Below are positions 1 to 5,700 of a DNA stretch of 7,989 bases, piece by piece. The notes under the pieces are model-generated. The model saw nothing but the letters and a program-made list of their open reading frames with translations. It had not been told where the DNA came from and did no database searches. Origin of the DNA: UBA9337 sp036584565 (GTDB lineage: Bacteria; Patescibacteriota; Minisyncoccia; Moranbacterales; UBA9337); the NCBI GenBank assembly GCA_036584565.1, contig JAZHDF010000008.1, positions 1 through 7,989 of the forward strand, given 5' to 3'. The position numbers were made by a program, and so were the translations under genes. Position 1 is the stretch's first letter, and each line of letters opens with the position of its first letter.

Positions 1-1
1 A

Positions 2-1483
2 TTTGTTTCCACTGAAGCTGGTAGTGAAGACTTCCATCTCCACCCTGATGACCGATTTGCCATTGATGCGGGTACTGACTTGAGTACTTACTTCACTACA
101 GATATTGATAGTATGCCTCGCTCCGGCTCATGGGACATCGGGGCGGATGAAACCGCCACCCAAATATTCAGAAGTGTCGGACCAAGTAAAACCGATACTT
201 TGGACAACGACAGCGGTCACACCCGAAGCCTGACTGAATTAAAAAACGGAACAGCCAATTTTTCCGCCGCCCTTCCTGATAATATCGGAGTAGGCGATGC
301 GGTGATTATCGATACCAATAATGATGAGGCTATCACTTCCGCCGACACTCTATTATTTATCAGCAAGCGCAATTCCCCTACCAGCTACCAGCTACAAACT
401 AATGATGGCTCCGTACCCGGAGACATCCCTAGTAACGATACTTATCAAATCTACCGTGCCTATACATCATTGTTTAATGCCGAAGCCGGCACGATTAATT
501 CTACCCTAAGCACCATGGGATTTGCCTTTAACGGTGGCGATCGCGACCTCGTCGCCAACAACGAACAATGGAACATCGCTTGCTATGCCAACGGCACCAC
601 GGCGGATACGACCGGGGTAACTGTTGCTGATTGGACAACCGGGCCGTATAACTTTTTCAAAATTTATACGCCTGTCTCGGTAACCGAAGTGGGAGTGAGC
701 CAAATGCATGGTGGAAAATGGGATAATGGGAAATATATTCTGGAAGACGATGGTACAATGGGTCAGATAGTAACTATTGCTATTAGCAATGTTAAGATTG
801 AGGGTTTACAGATAAGTAATCAATGGATTGGAGGTTTTGATGTATACACTGTACTCGCTAATTCTTTATTATCTGAAGTATATATAAATAATAATATACT
901 GAAGTTTAGTGGTAGCAGTAGTTATGGCTCTGGAATAGTAGCTACAAATACAAATGCAGGCGGGGGAAATTTAAATGTTTATAATAATATAGTTTACGAC
1001 TTTCCCTCAGTGGGCATTTCAGCTTTATCAGTCACCACTGGTTCCGCAAATGTATTTAATAATACCGTTTATAATTCAGGAATTGGAATATATGCCAATT
1101 GGTCTAACGTTGTCAAAAATAACATAGTTCAAAATTGCACAAATGGTTTTGATGGTACTTTTGGTGCTTCTTCCGATTACAACATTTCCGACATCTCCGG
1201 TGATGCGCCCAATGCTTCGTTTACCGGCGGGACAGCCGATGTTCTATTTATCGACGAAGCCAACGATGATTTCCGCTTGAGCTCCGACGATACCGCCGCC
1301 AAAGGCGCCGGACTTAATCTCTCTGCCGATGCGGACTTATCTTTCTTTGACGACATTCGTGGCCAAGCTCGTCCCGCTTCTCCCGCCGCTTGGTCGATTG
1401 GCGCCTCCGAATCTCAGGGCGCCGGTAAAATCAAACTCGAAGGCACCCAGATCAAACTCGAAGGCGACGCCAAGTTTGAATAA
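2..1483 (+). CDS. Parallel beta-helix repeat protein, probably secreted (5' end outside window)
   Basis: The frame is open from the first bases, and the residues before the first possible start (a TTG at 80) are clearly part of the protein, so this is a 5'-truncated gene with 493 codons visible. Two similar closing modules are present: the first (nt 29-151) runs from DFHLHPDD to WDIGADE, the second (nt 1265-1411) from DFRLSSDD to WSIGASE. Between them, nt about 880-1140 encode repeated NNI/NNT turns such as VYNNIVYD, VFNNTVYN and VKNNIVQN, typical of right-handed parallel beta-helix (PbH1) rungs. The D-I-G-A-x-E ending is common in extracellular beta-helix proteins. After it comes a short tail with two IKLEG units. 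The protein is Ser/Thr/Asn/Gly/Asp rich with almost no Cys, fitting an exported surface or adhesive protein. No catalytic motif is recognised. Function is unknown; polysaccharide binding or cleavage is possible but unsupported. Confidence 0.85.
   Translation, partial: FVSTEAGSEDFHLHPDDRFAIDAGTDLSTYFTTDIDSMPRSGSWDIGADETATQIFRSVGPSKTDTLDNDSGHTRSLTELKNGTANFSAALPDNIGVGDAVIIDTNNDEAITSADTLLFISKRNSPTSYQLQTNDGSVPGDIPSNDTYQIYRAYTSLFNAEAGTINSTLSTMGFAFNGGDRDLVANNEQWNIACYANGTTADTTGVTVADWTTGPYNFFKIYTPVSVTEVGVSQMHGGKWDNGKYILEDDGTMGQIVTIAISNVKIEGLQISNQWIGGFDVYTVLANSLLSEVYINNNILKFSGSSSYGSGIVATNTNAGGGNLNVYNNIVYDFPSVGISALSVTTGSANVFNNTVYNSGIGIYANWSNVVKNNIVQNCTNGFDGTFGASSDYNISDISGDAPNASFTGGTADVLFIDEANDDFRLSSDDTAAKGAGLNLSADADLSFFDDIRGQARPASPAAWSIGASESQGAGKIKLEGTQIKLEGDAKFE
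1430..1465 (+). repeat. Tandem 21-nt repeat encoding IKLEG units at the C-terminus
   Basis: The 15-mer ATCAAACTCGAAGGC occurs at 1430-1444 and again at 1451-1465, a period of 21 nt or seven codons. It gives two IKLEG units followed by a partial third (AKFE) right at the C-terminus of the beta-helix protein. The alternating hydrophobic/charged pattern suggests a short beta-strand tail, possibly a sorting or anchoring signal. That role is inference. Confidence 0.7.
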
Positions 1484-1486
1484 TTC

Positions 1487-1530
1487 TTTTTGGAGACTAA
1501 GTCCCCAATTGGGGACTTAGTCTCCAAAAA
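1487..1530. repeat. Perfect 44-bp palindrome upstream of the RAYT gene
   Basis: This is a perfect palindrome centred between 1508 and 1509, with the 16-nt core GTCCCCAATTGGGGAC. It lies 3 nt after the stop of the beta-helix gene and 14 nt before the transposase start. T-tracts lie on the 5' side and A-tracts on the 3' side, opposite to a Rho-independent terminator, so it is read as a REP-like hairpin and likely transposase recognition site. The same core recurs inside the transposase gene at 1743-1780 and, degraded, at 2051-2078. Confidence 0.9.
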
Positions 1531-1544
1531 AGTCTTTAAAAAAT

Positions 1545-2258
1545 ATGCGCAAAACAATTTTTGCCAATGAGGAATATTATCATATTTATAATAGAGGAAC
1601 TGATAAGCGAGAGATTTTTCTTGAAGATTTTGATTATGTCAGATTTCTTAAGAGTATGCGGGAATTTAATACCATCGATCCGATTGGAAGTTTGTATGAA
1701 AAGAATTTTAAGGATAAGCAGATTGTAACTTCAGAAAAGAATTTAGGGACCAAGTCCCCAATTGGGGACTTGGTCCCTAATGATGAATCACTTGTCGATA
1801 TTATAACTTATTGCTTGAATCCAAATCATTTTCATTTGATTCTGAAACAAAAAACAGACAAAGGGATAAGTAAATTTATGCTTAAATTAGGTTCTGGATA
1901 TAGCAGTTATTTCAACAAAAAATACAATCGTTCCGGATCATTATTTCAAGGACCTTTTAAAGCTATACATATTGATACTAATGAATATTTATTGCATCTT
2001 TCTGTTTATGTAAATAGAAATAATTTTATCCACGGATATGAAAATAAAGAGGCTAAGTCCCCAATTCGTGACTTAGCCCCTGACTTATGGCAATACTCCA
2101 GTTACCCGGATTATATCGGTCAAAGAGACGGGAAAATGTGCAACAAAGAAGTTATTTTGGGGCAATTCAAAAATCAAAAAGAATATGTGGGGTTTATGGA
2201 AAAAACCGCTCTATATTTAAAAGATAAAAAAGAGCTGAAAAGATATTTATTGGAATGA
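1545..2258 (+). CDS. REP-associated tyrosine transposase (RAYT; IS200/Y1 HUH family)
   Basis: This 237-residue protein looks like a single-domain HUH nuclease of the Y1 transposase superfamily, which cuts and rejoins single-stranded DNA at hairpins through a 5'-phosphotyrosine link. The N-terminal signature YYHIYNRGTDKREIF (residues 11-25), the HUH motif in CLNPNHFHLIL (His95 and His97) and the block SGYSSYFNKKYNRSGSLFQG (117-136) are all RAYT-like. The catalytic tyrosine is probably Tyr119 or Tyr122, which I cannot separate by eye. Two stretches, residues 67-79 and 169-178, are encoded by palindromic DNA and look like in-frame insertions in loops. The gene is flanked by hairpins at 1487-1530 and 2258-2300. 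ATG at 1545 follows an A-rich stretch (AAAAAAT) without a Shine-Dalgarno site. The reading frame is intact, so it may be active. It is a stand-alone unit with no accessory TnpB. Confidence 0.9.
   Translation: MRKTIFANEEYYHIYNRGTDKREIFLEDFDYVRFLKSMREFNTIDPIGSLYEKNFKDKQIVTSEKNLGTKSPIGDLVPNDESLVDIITYCLNPNHFHLILKQKTDKGISKFMLKLGSGYSSYFNKKYNRSGSLFQGPFKAIHIDTNEYLLHLSVYVNRNNFIHGYENKEAKSPIRDLAPDLWQYSSYPDYIGQRDGKMCNKEVILGQFKNQKEYVGFMEKTALYLKDKKELKRYLLE
1743..1780. repeat. Perfect 38-bp palindrome inside the RAYT coding region (codons 67-79)
   Basis: A perfect palindrome centred between 1761 and 1762 carries the same 16-nt core GTCCCCAATTGGGGAC as the upstream copy. It is translated as LGTKSPIGDLVPN. 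The stem differs from the upstream copy by paired changes: the T-A pair flanking AAGT becomes C-G, and further out A-T becomes G-C. It sits between the N-terminal signature and the HUH strand, a place where length variation should be tolerated. Confidence 0.9.
2051..2078. repeat. Degenerate 28-bp palindrome inside the RAYT coding region (codons 169-178)
   Basis: This is a third member of the family, with the core changed from CAATTGGGG to CAATTCGTG. Two central pairs are lost (2062/2067 and 2060/2069), but the outer nine base pairs remain perfect. It encodes EAKSPIRDLA in the same reading phase as the copy at codons 67-79. Loss of central pairing suggests an older or decaying insertion. Confidence 0.85.
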
Positions 2259-2300
2259 TTTGGGAGTTCGACTCCTATCATGGGAGTCGAACTCCCAAAT
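2258..2300. repeat. 18-bp inverted repeat with 7-nt loop overlapping the RAYT stop codon
   Basis: The arms 2258-2275 and 2283-2300 pair perfectly over 18 bp around the loop TATCATG. The left arm begins at the last base of the TGA stop. Its sequence (GGGAGTTCGACTCC core) is unrelated to the GTCCCC palindromes upstream. It has no T-run on either strand, so a Rho-independent terminator is not supported, although a stem this stable could still protect the 3' ends of the convergent transposase and PBP mRNAs. It may be a second REP-like family or the right end of the mobile unit. Confidence 0.8.
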
Positions 2301-2330
2301 AACTTAAACTCCTGTTTTTAATCTCTTTGA

Positions 2331-2358
2331 TTGCCGGTTACTGATTACTAGTTACTAA
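2331..2358. repeat. Heptanucleotide tandem repeat, TTACTAG type (4 units)
   Basis: Four successive 7-nt units are TTGCCGG, TTACTGA, TTACTAG and TTACTAA. The last overlaps the stop codon of the minus-strand PBP gene (2355-2357). The same unit recurs at 6612-6653 and 7161-7204. Confidence 0.7.
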
Positions 2359-4529
2359 TTTTCTTCTTCCTCCAAATTATCTTTATTAAAAATTCCTTCT
2401 TCCCATCTTTTTATCATCAGCAAATCATAATTAGATTGAAAATCTTGATTGAGGTAATGGAGAATCGAGTGATTGTCCAAAACCCGAGTTTCTTCTTTAA
2501 TTTTTTCCGGATCGGTTTTGTTTTTCTTGCTCTCGCTGATCTCTTTGCCGCTTTTGGTATTGATATAAATTTTTTCTTGCGCAAGTTTGCTGTAGCCGGA
2601 AATCATCGGAGTCTCGCTTTCTATCGGTTGATAAGCGACAAATTCTTGGCGCGGTTTGTTTTCTAAAACCTTGGTCATATAATTTTTCCAAATCGGTCCG
2701 GCTACATAAGTTCCGTCGGCGCCGGAGCGCATCGGAGAGTTGTCGTTATTGCCGGCCCAAACTCCCACCGCGATAGACGGTGTATAGCCGACTGTCCAAG
2801 CGTCGCGGAAATCTTGAGTGGTACCGGTTTTGCCGGCCACAGTTTGGTCTTTGATATTGAAAGCGTTATTGGGACCGAAAACCGTCATGCGGGCTTGGTT
2901 GTCCGAAAGGATGGAATTTATCTTGCGTGCCACTTCGGCGTTGATGACTCGCTCCTCCTTTTTTTCATAAGCGTAAATCGTTTTATCTTGAGCGTCGGTG
3001 ATTTTTAAGATGGAAGTATGGTTATTTTTGATTCCGTCATTGGCGAATACTCCGAAAGCGGAAGTTTCTTCCAATAATTTCACCGCTCCGCCTCCCAGCG
3101 CCAAGGCTAAGCCGTAGTTGTCGTTGTCGGAAAGAGTGGTGATGCCCATTCGTCGAGCCAGTTCAATCGTATCGGGCACGCCGGCGATATAGAGAGTTTT
3201 GACGGCGGGAATATTTAAGGATCCGGCCAGGGCTTGGCGAATAGAAACCAAACCGCTAAATTTGCCGTTATAGTTTCTGGGAATATAATCTTTGCCGCTC
3301 CCATCCGGACCGAAGTTGGTCCGGACATCGTAAATCAAAGTTTCCGGTTGCAAACCTTTTTCAAAAGCCTTGGCATACACAATTGGTTTAAAAGAGGAGC
3401 CCGGTTGGCGGAGGCGAGTGGCCACATTTACTTCACCGTCGATGCTTTTGTCAAAATAATCCAGCGAGCCGACCATGGCCAAAATCTTTCCCGTGGTCGG
3501 TTCGATCGCCACCAGAGAAGCGTTTTCGGCTTGGAAATTATTCAAATGTTGGCGAGAATTTCGGAGAGTTTCTTCGGCCAGTTTTTGCTTTTCCCAATCC
3601 AGGGAGGTGATTATTTTCAGTCCGCCGTTTTCCAGCATTTCTCGGCCGTATTCTTTTTCGAGCACATCGATGACATACATCACAAAATGTGGCGCCTCGA
3701 TATCGCGCGTGAGCGGTCTGACTTTTTCAAAGGTATTGATAGATAGTGCTTCTTTTAATTTGTTTTTCTCACCCCAGCCCAGCTTTTCCAATCTTTCCAG
3801 GATAGCGCGTTGCTTCTTAAATAGCCGGTCGTCGTTTTCACCGTGAGGAAAATAGAGGCTCGGAGCGTTAGGTAAGACCGCCAAAAAAGCCGCCTCGTCC
3901 AAGGTTAAATCTCGAGCGTCTTTGGCAAAATAAGTTTGGGCGGCCGCTTGGATGCCGTAGGCGTTGGCGCCGTAGGGAATTTGATTGAGATACATATCTA
4001 AAATTTCGTCTTTGGAAAAAACTCGCTCCATCTTGATAGCCAAAACCGCTTCCTTGGCCTTGCGGGTAATAGTCTTTTCTCTGGTAAGGTAGAGACTGCG
4101 AGCCAATTGCTGAGTGATAGTGGAGGCTCCTTGCTCGATTTTTTCGTTTTCGATATTGGCTCTCAGGGCGCGAAAAAGAGACTTGATGTCAATTCCGAAA
4201 TGGTTGTAAAAATTATCATCTTCGGCCGCCAAAGTGGCAACTCGGACCGTATTGGGGATATCCTCGTGCGCGATCACCTTCCGGTTTTCTTCGCCGAAAA
4301 TTTTATACAAGATATGTTCTCCGCTGCTGTCGTAAATAGCCGAGGCTTGATTGATAGTTACCCCCGGGAGATTTCTGACATCCGGGGTATTGGTATAAAA
4401 ATAGACAAAAGTTAAAACCGCCAACAAGAAGCCGGCCACCAGCACGTCAAAAATACCCAAAGCTATTTGCAATAAAATACTCAAGAAAATATTTTTCTTG
4501 ACTTTTTTGTCGGATTTTTTCTTTTTCAT
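2355..4529 (-). CDS. Class A penicillin-binding protein (PBP1A family): glycosyltransferase plus transpeptidase
   Basis: This bifunctional enzyme of 724 residues polymerises lipid II into glycan strands and cross-links the stem peptides outside the cytoplasmic membrane. A Lys-rich cytoplasmic tail (1-13) and one membrane anchor (about 14-46) come first. The GT51 domain (about 68-245) has all main motifs: EDDNFYNHFG with catalytic Glu103, GASTITQQLAR (134-144), RKAKE (156-160) and KDEILDMYLN (173-182). The transpeptidase domain (about 338-625) has SSFK with nucleophile Ser378, the SLN motif (437-439) and KTGT (567-570). The C-terminal 100 residues are charged, end in EEEEN, and show no recognised domain. 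Length is normal for the family and nothing essential is missing. ATG at 4529 has no Shine-Dalgarno site. The gene is alone, convergent with the transposase and divergent from the infA cluster. It indicates a real peptidoglycan wall. Confidence 0.97.
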   Translation of the reverse strand: MKKKKSDKKVKKNIFLSILLQIALGIFDVLVAGFLLAVLTFVYFYTNTPDVRNLPGVTINQASAIYDSSGEHILYKIFGEENRKVIAHEDIPNTVRVATLAAEDDNFYNHFGIDIKSLFRALRANIENEKIEQGASTITQQLARSLYLTREKTITRKAKEAVLAIKMERVFSKDEILDMYLNQIPYGANAYGIQAAAQTYFAKDARDLTLDEAAFLAVLPNAPSLYFPHGENDDRLFKKQRAILERLEKLGWGEKNKLKEALSINTFEKVRPLTRDIEAPHFVMYVIDVLEKEYGREMLENGGLKIITSLDWEKQKLAEETLRNSRQHLNNFQAENASLVAIEPTTGKILAMVGSLDYFDKSIDGEVNVATRLRQPGSSFKPIVYAKAFEKGLQPETLIYDVRTNFGPDGSGKDYIPRNYNGKFSGLVSIRQALAGSLNIPAVKTLYIAGVPDTIELARRMGITTLSDNDNYGLALALGGGAVKLLEETSAFGVFANDGIKNNHTSILKITDAQDKTIYAYEKKEERVINAEVARKINSILSDNQARMTVFGPNNAFNIKDQTVAGKTGTTQDFRDAWTVGYTPSIAVGVWAGNNDNSPMRSGADGTYVAGPIWKNYMTKVLENKPRQEFVAYQPIESETPMISGYSKLAQEKIYINTKSGKEISESKKNKTDPEKIKEETRVLDNHSILHYLNQDFQSNYDLLMIKRWEEGIFNKDNLEEEEN

Positions 4530-4570
4530 AATTATATTTTCAGTTTAGCACAAACTTTTGCGGACACATA

Positions 4571-4599
4571 ATCATAGCATCTTGAGCCGTAAAAGTCTA
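4571..4599 (-). promoter_or_regulatory. Candidate sigma70-type promoter for the PBP gene
   Basis: On the minus strand a -35-like TAGACT (plus 4594-4599; 4 of 6 matches) is followed after exactly 17 nt by TATGAT (plus 4571-4576; 5 of 6 matches). Transcription would begin near 4564, giving a leader of about 35 nt before the PBP ATG. The -35 is weak, so this is a candidate only. Confidence 0.4.
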
Positions 4600-4627
4600 T
4601 AAAATTAGCAATCGGTAATTGAAGAAG

Positions 4628-4662
4628 AATTAATAATGAAGAATTAAGAATTAATAATTTAA
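4628..4662. repeat. Heptanucleotide tandem repeat, AATTAAK type (5 units)
   Basis: Five consecutive 7-nt units are AATTAAT, AATGAAG, AATTAAG, AATTAAT and AATTTAA. The same unit type appears at 6550-6577 in the rpsK-rpsM spacer. The sequence is AT-rich, but the phase is kept through all five units. Confidence 0.65.
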
Positions 4663-4704
4663 AAACAGAATGTGAGGGTGTCATTGAGAAAACACCAATC
4701 CGCT

Positions 4705-4843
4705 TGTCTTTGTGATCCGCCAGCCGGCGGAGAAGCAATCCCGTCCGAGACATCTACCGGTAAAAACGAGATTGCCACAGTCGTTTTGAGTACCCCAGTC
4801 AGATATTATCTTACGGGGCAGGCAAAACTCCTTCGCAATGACA
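4705..4843. repeat. Foldback element copy A (about 139 bp)
   Basis: The unit runs from TGTCTTTGTGA to TCGCAATGACA, which are inverted relative to each other. It contains a near-palindrome CCGCCAGCCGGCGG at 4717-4730 and an inner hairpin at 4793-4818 (CCCC to GGGG arms around AGATATTATCT). Long parts match copy B at 4877-4992 in the same orientation, including TCCGAGAC, CCCAGTCAG, TATTATCT and ACGGGGCA. Confidence 0.75.
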
Positions 4844-4876
4844 CGCCCTTTTCCGTCTTTGCAAGTGTAACCCATT

Positions 4877-4992
4877 TGTCTTTGCGAGGAGGTACTCCGA
4901 CGCGGCAATCTCATCCGAGACTGTCACGCAATTTTCGAGTATCCCAGTCAGGTATTATCTGACGGGGCAAGCAAAATTTACTCGCAGAGACA
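4877..4992. repeat. Foldback element copy B (about 116 bp)
   Basis: This is a diverged direct copy of the element at 4705-4843, beginning TGTCTTTGCGAG and ending CTCGCAGAGACA. Its inner hairpin (4943-4967) pairs GTCAG with CTGAC perfectly, whereas copy A has one mismatch there. It is about 23 bp shorter than copy A, which has extra sequence around 4753-4775. Confidence 0.75.
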
Positions 4993-5027
4993 ACAAGTAG
5001 CTAATAATTGGTAATCGGGAAAAATCT

Positions 5028-5055
5028 TGTCATCAGTCATCGGTCGAATGTCATT
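5028..5055. repeat. Heptanucleotide repeat, RGTCATC type (4 units)
   Basis: Four 7-nt units are TGTCATC, AGTCATC, GGTCGAA and TGTCATT. Related words recur at 6008-6029 in the rpmJ-rpsK spacer (AGTCATC, one extra G, AGTCATC, GGTCACA). It merges into a TGTCATT element end at 5049. Confidence 0.55.
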
Positions 5056-5094
5056 GCAAAACCTTCTCTTCTCTGTCGTTTCGACCCCTCCCTT

Positions 5095-5248
5095 TGTCAT
5101 TTCGACCGAATAATTTTTGTACTCAAAAATTAGAAGCGGAGAAATCTTTATCTTTGAAATGAGAGCCCTGCCTGCCGGCAGGCAGGAATCTCCAGATCTC
5201 TCCGTGCATAAATTTCCGAGTACAGAAATTTATTTAGTCGAGATGACA
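5095..5248. repeat. Foldback element (about 154 bp) with full-length imperfect inverted arms
   Basis: The left end TGTCATTTCGACC and the right end, whose complement reads TGTCATCTCGACT, begin arms that stay similar through GTACTC and CGGAGA blocks toward the centre. The centre carries the perfect 20-bp palindrome at 5167-5186. A partial left end (TGTCGTTTCGACC) lies exactly 21 nt upstream at 5074. This resembles a non-autonomous hairpin element. No target duplication could be defined by eye. Confidence 0.75.
5167..5186. repeat. Perfect 20-bp GC-rich palindrome at the centre of the foldback element
   Basis: CCTGCCTGCC is followed directly by its reverse complement. It is the apex of the 5095-5248 foldback and far more GC-rich than the surrounding DNA. 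No T-run follows on either strand, so it is not a terminator. Confidence 0.85.
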
Positions 5249-5316
5249 CATGCAGTTTGTCATTGCGAGAATTATATGTTAAATATCGGTGATTAAATAT
5301 AGTAATTCGCCAAGTG

Positions 5317-5344
5317 TTGACAAAAAAAACAATTCTGTTATTAT
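5317..5344 (+). promoter_or_regulatory. Sigma70-type promoter of the infA-rpoA gene cluster
   Basis: A perfect -35 hexamer TTGACA (5317-5322) is separated by 16 nt from TATTAT (5339-5344; 5 of 6 matches to TATAAT). An A-tract follows the -35. Transcription should begin near 5351, giving a 128-nt leader before infA. It is the best promoter-like sequence in the window and stands ahead of the whole ribosomal gene run. Confidence 0.75.
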
Positions 5345-5350
5345 GGATGG

Positions 5351-5478
5351 TGATATCCGGTTAAATCAAAATTAAATAGAATAAGAAGTGATAGAGGTTT
5401 CATTTTCAGTTTATTCAAGCATTAGGAATGAAAGGTTAACATGAGTTTAACTCCTCTATTTTTGTGTTTGTATAATTT
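5351..5478 (+). promoter_or_regulatory. infA 5' leader with a possible long-range stem
   Basis: The predicted leader is AT-rich. ATAGAGG (5391-5397) is complementary to CCTCTAT (5453-5459), and the second arm runs straight into a T-rich stretch (5459-5470) just before the infA ATG. If the 7-bp stem forms, it could act as an attenuator-like or start-masking structure, but the 55-nt loop makes it weak. It overlaps the leader ORF at 5441-5482. A regulatory role is inference. Confidence 0.35.
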
Positions 5479-5482
5479 ATGA
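5441..5482 (+). CDS. 13-codon leader ORF overlapping the infA start (ATGA)
   Basis: An ATG at 5441 opens a frame encoding MSLTPLFLCLYNL. Its TGA (5480-5482) shares bases with the infA ATG as ATGA, the arrangement typical of translational coupling. AAGG at 5432-5435 lies 5 nt before the ATG, the clearest Shine-Dalgarno-like site at any start I examined here. The peptide is Leu-rich (five of 13) and hydrophobic, and it resembles no known leader peptide. It could carry ribosomes onto the infA start, which has no such site of its own. A chance ORF this short cannot be excluded. Confidence 0.4.
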   Translation: MSLTPLFLCLYNL

Positions 5483-5697
5483 CTCAAAAAAAAGAATTAA
5501 TCATGGTGGAAGGCGTGGTGGAGGAAACTCTGCCCAGTACGACTTTTAAAGTTAAACTGGAGAATGGACATGAAATCTTGGCTCATATTTCGGGCCGAAT
5601 GAGAGTAAATTACATCAAGCTTTTGCCGGGAGACAGGGTTTTATTGGAAATGAGTCCGTATGATTTGACCAGAGGAAGAATAACAAAAAGACTCTGA
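5479..5697 (+). CDS. infA: Translation initiation factor IF-1
   Basis: This is a 72-residue single OB-fold protein, the standard IF-1 length. It matches the family nearly end to end: VEGVVEETLPSTTFKVKLENGHEILAHISGRMR, then NYIKLLPGDRVLLEMSPYDLTRGRI. IF-1 binds the 30S A site near h44, uS12 and helix 530 during initiation. ATG at 5479 gives the normal N-terminus but has no Shine-Dalgarno site; the upstream bases are TATAATTT. It is the first gene of the cluster, 137 nt before rpmJ, matching the common infA-rpmJ order. It ends with TGA, evidence that UGA is a stop here. Confidence 0.97.
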   Translation: MTQKKELIMVEGVVEETLPSTTFKVKLENGHEILAHISGRMRVNYIKLLPGDRVLLEMSPYDLTRGRITKRL

Positions 5698-5700
5698 GGA

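Larger units (their letters stand above)
4673..5269. other. Gene-free mosaic of foldback (REP/MITE-like) elements
   Basis: Nothing here looks like a gene; the short open frames in the region overlap on both strands and follow the repeats. The stretch is built from units bounded by TGTCATTGCGAG- or TGTCATTTCGACC-like ends. Forward ends lie near 4678, 4705, 4877, 5049, 5074, 5095 and 5258, and inverted ends near 4833-4843, 4982-4992 and 5238-5248. Three complete units are annotated separately and the rest are fragments. Similar TGTCATT-bounded intergenic repeats are, from general knowledge, common in Patescibacteria and several other phyla. Confidence 0.75.

Noticed and set aside
1487..1530. 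Rho-independent terminator after the beta-helix gene
   Set aside because: The stem is strong, but the T-tract precedes and the A-tract follows it on both strands, the reverse of what termination needs.
2051..2078. Frameshift or pseudogene in the RAYT caused by the palindromes
   Set aside because: Both inserted palindromes keep the frame, and all signature motifs before, between and after them are readable.
2262..2296. tRNA fragment or tRNA-derived element
   Set aside because: GTTCGACTCC resembles a tRNA T-arm, but the rest is a simple inverted repeat with no acceptor, D or anticodon arms.
3234..3846. Plus-strand ORFs of up to 170 codons
   Set aside because: They lie entirely antisense to the well-supported PBP gene, whose motifs are intact; they are shadows.
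4672..4962. Protein-coding frames on both strands of the repeat region (also 4681-4914 and 4532-4753 minus)
   Set aside because: They overlap one another on opposite strands, track the foldback elements exactly, resemble no protein family and include hairpin sequence.
5471..5476. TATAAT 2 nt upstream of the infA ATG (and a similar one before the PBP ATG at 4531-4536) as promoters
   Set aside because: Transcription would start inside the coding region, and no good -35 lies at the right spacing. The TTGACA/TATTAT promoter at 5317-5344 is far better.
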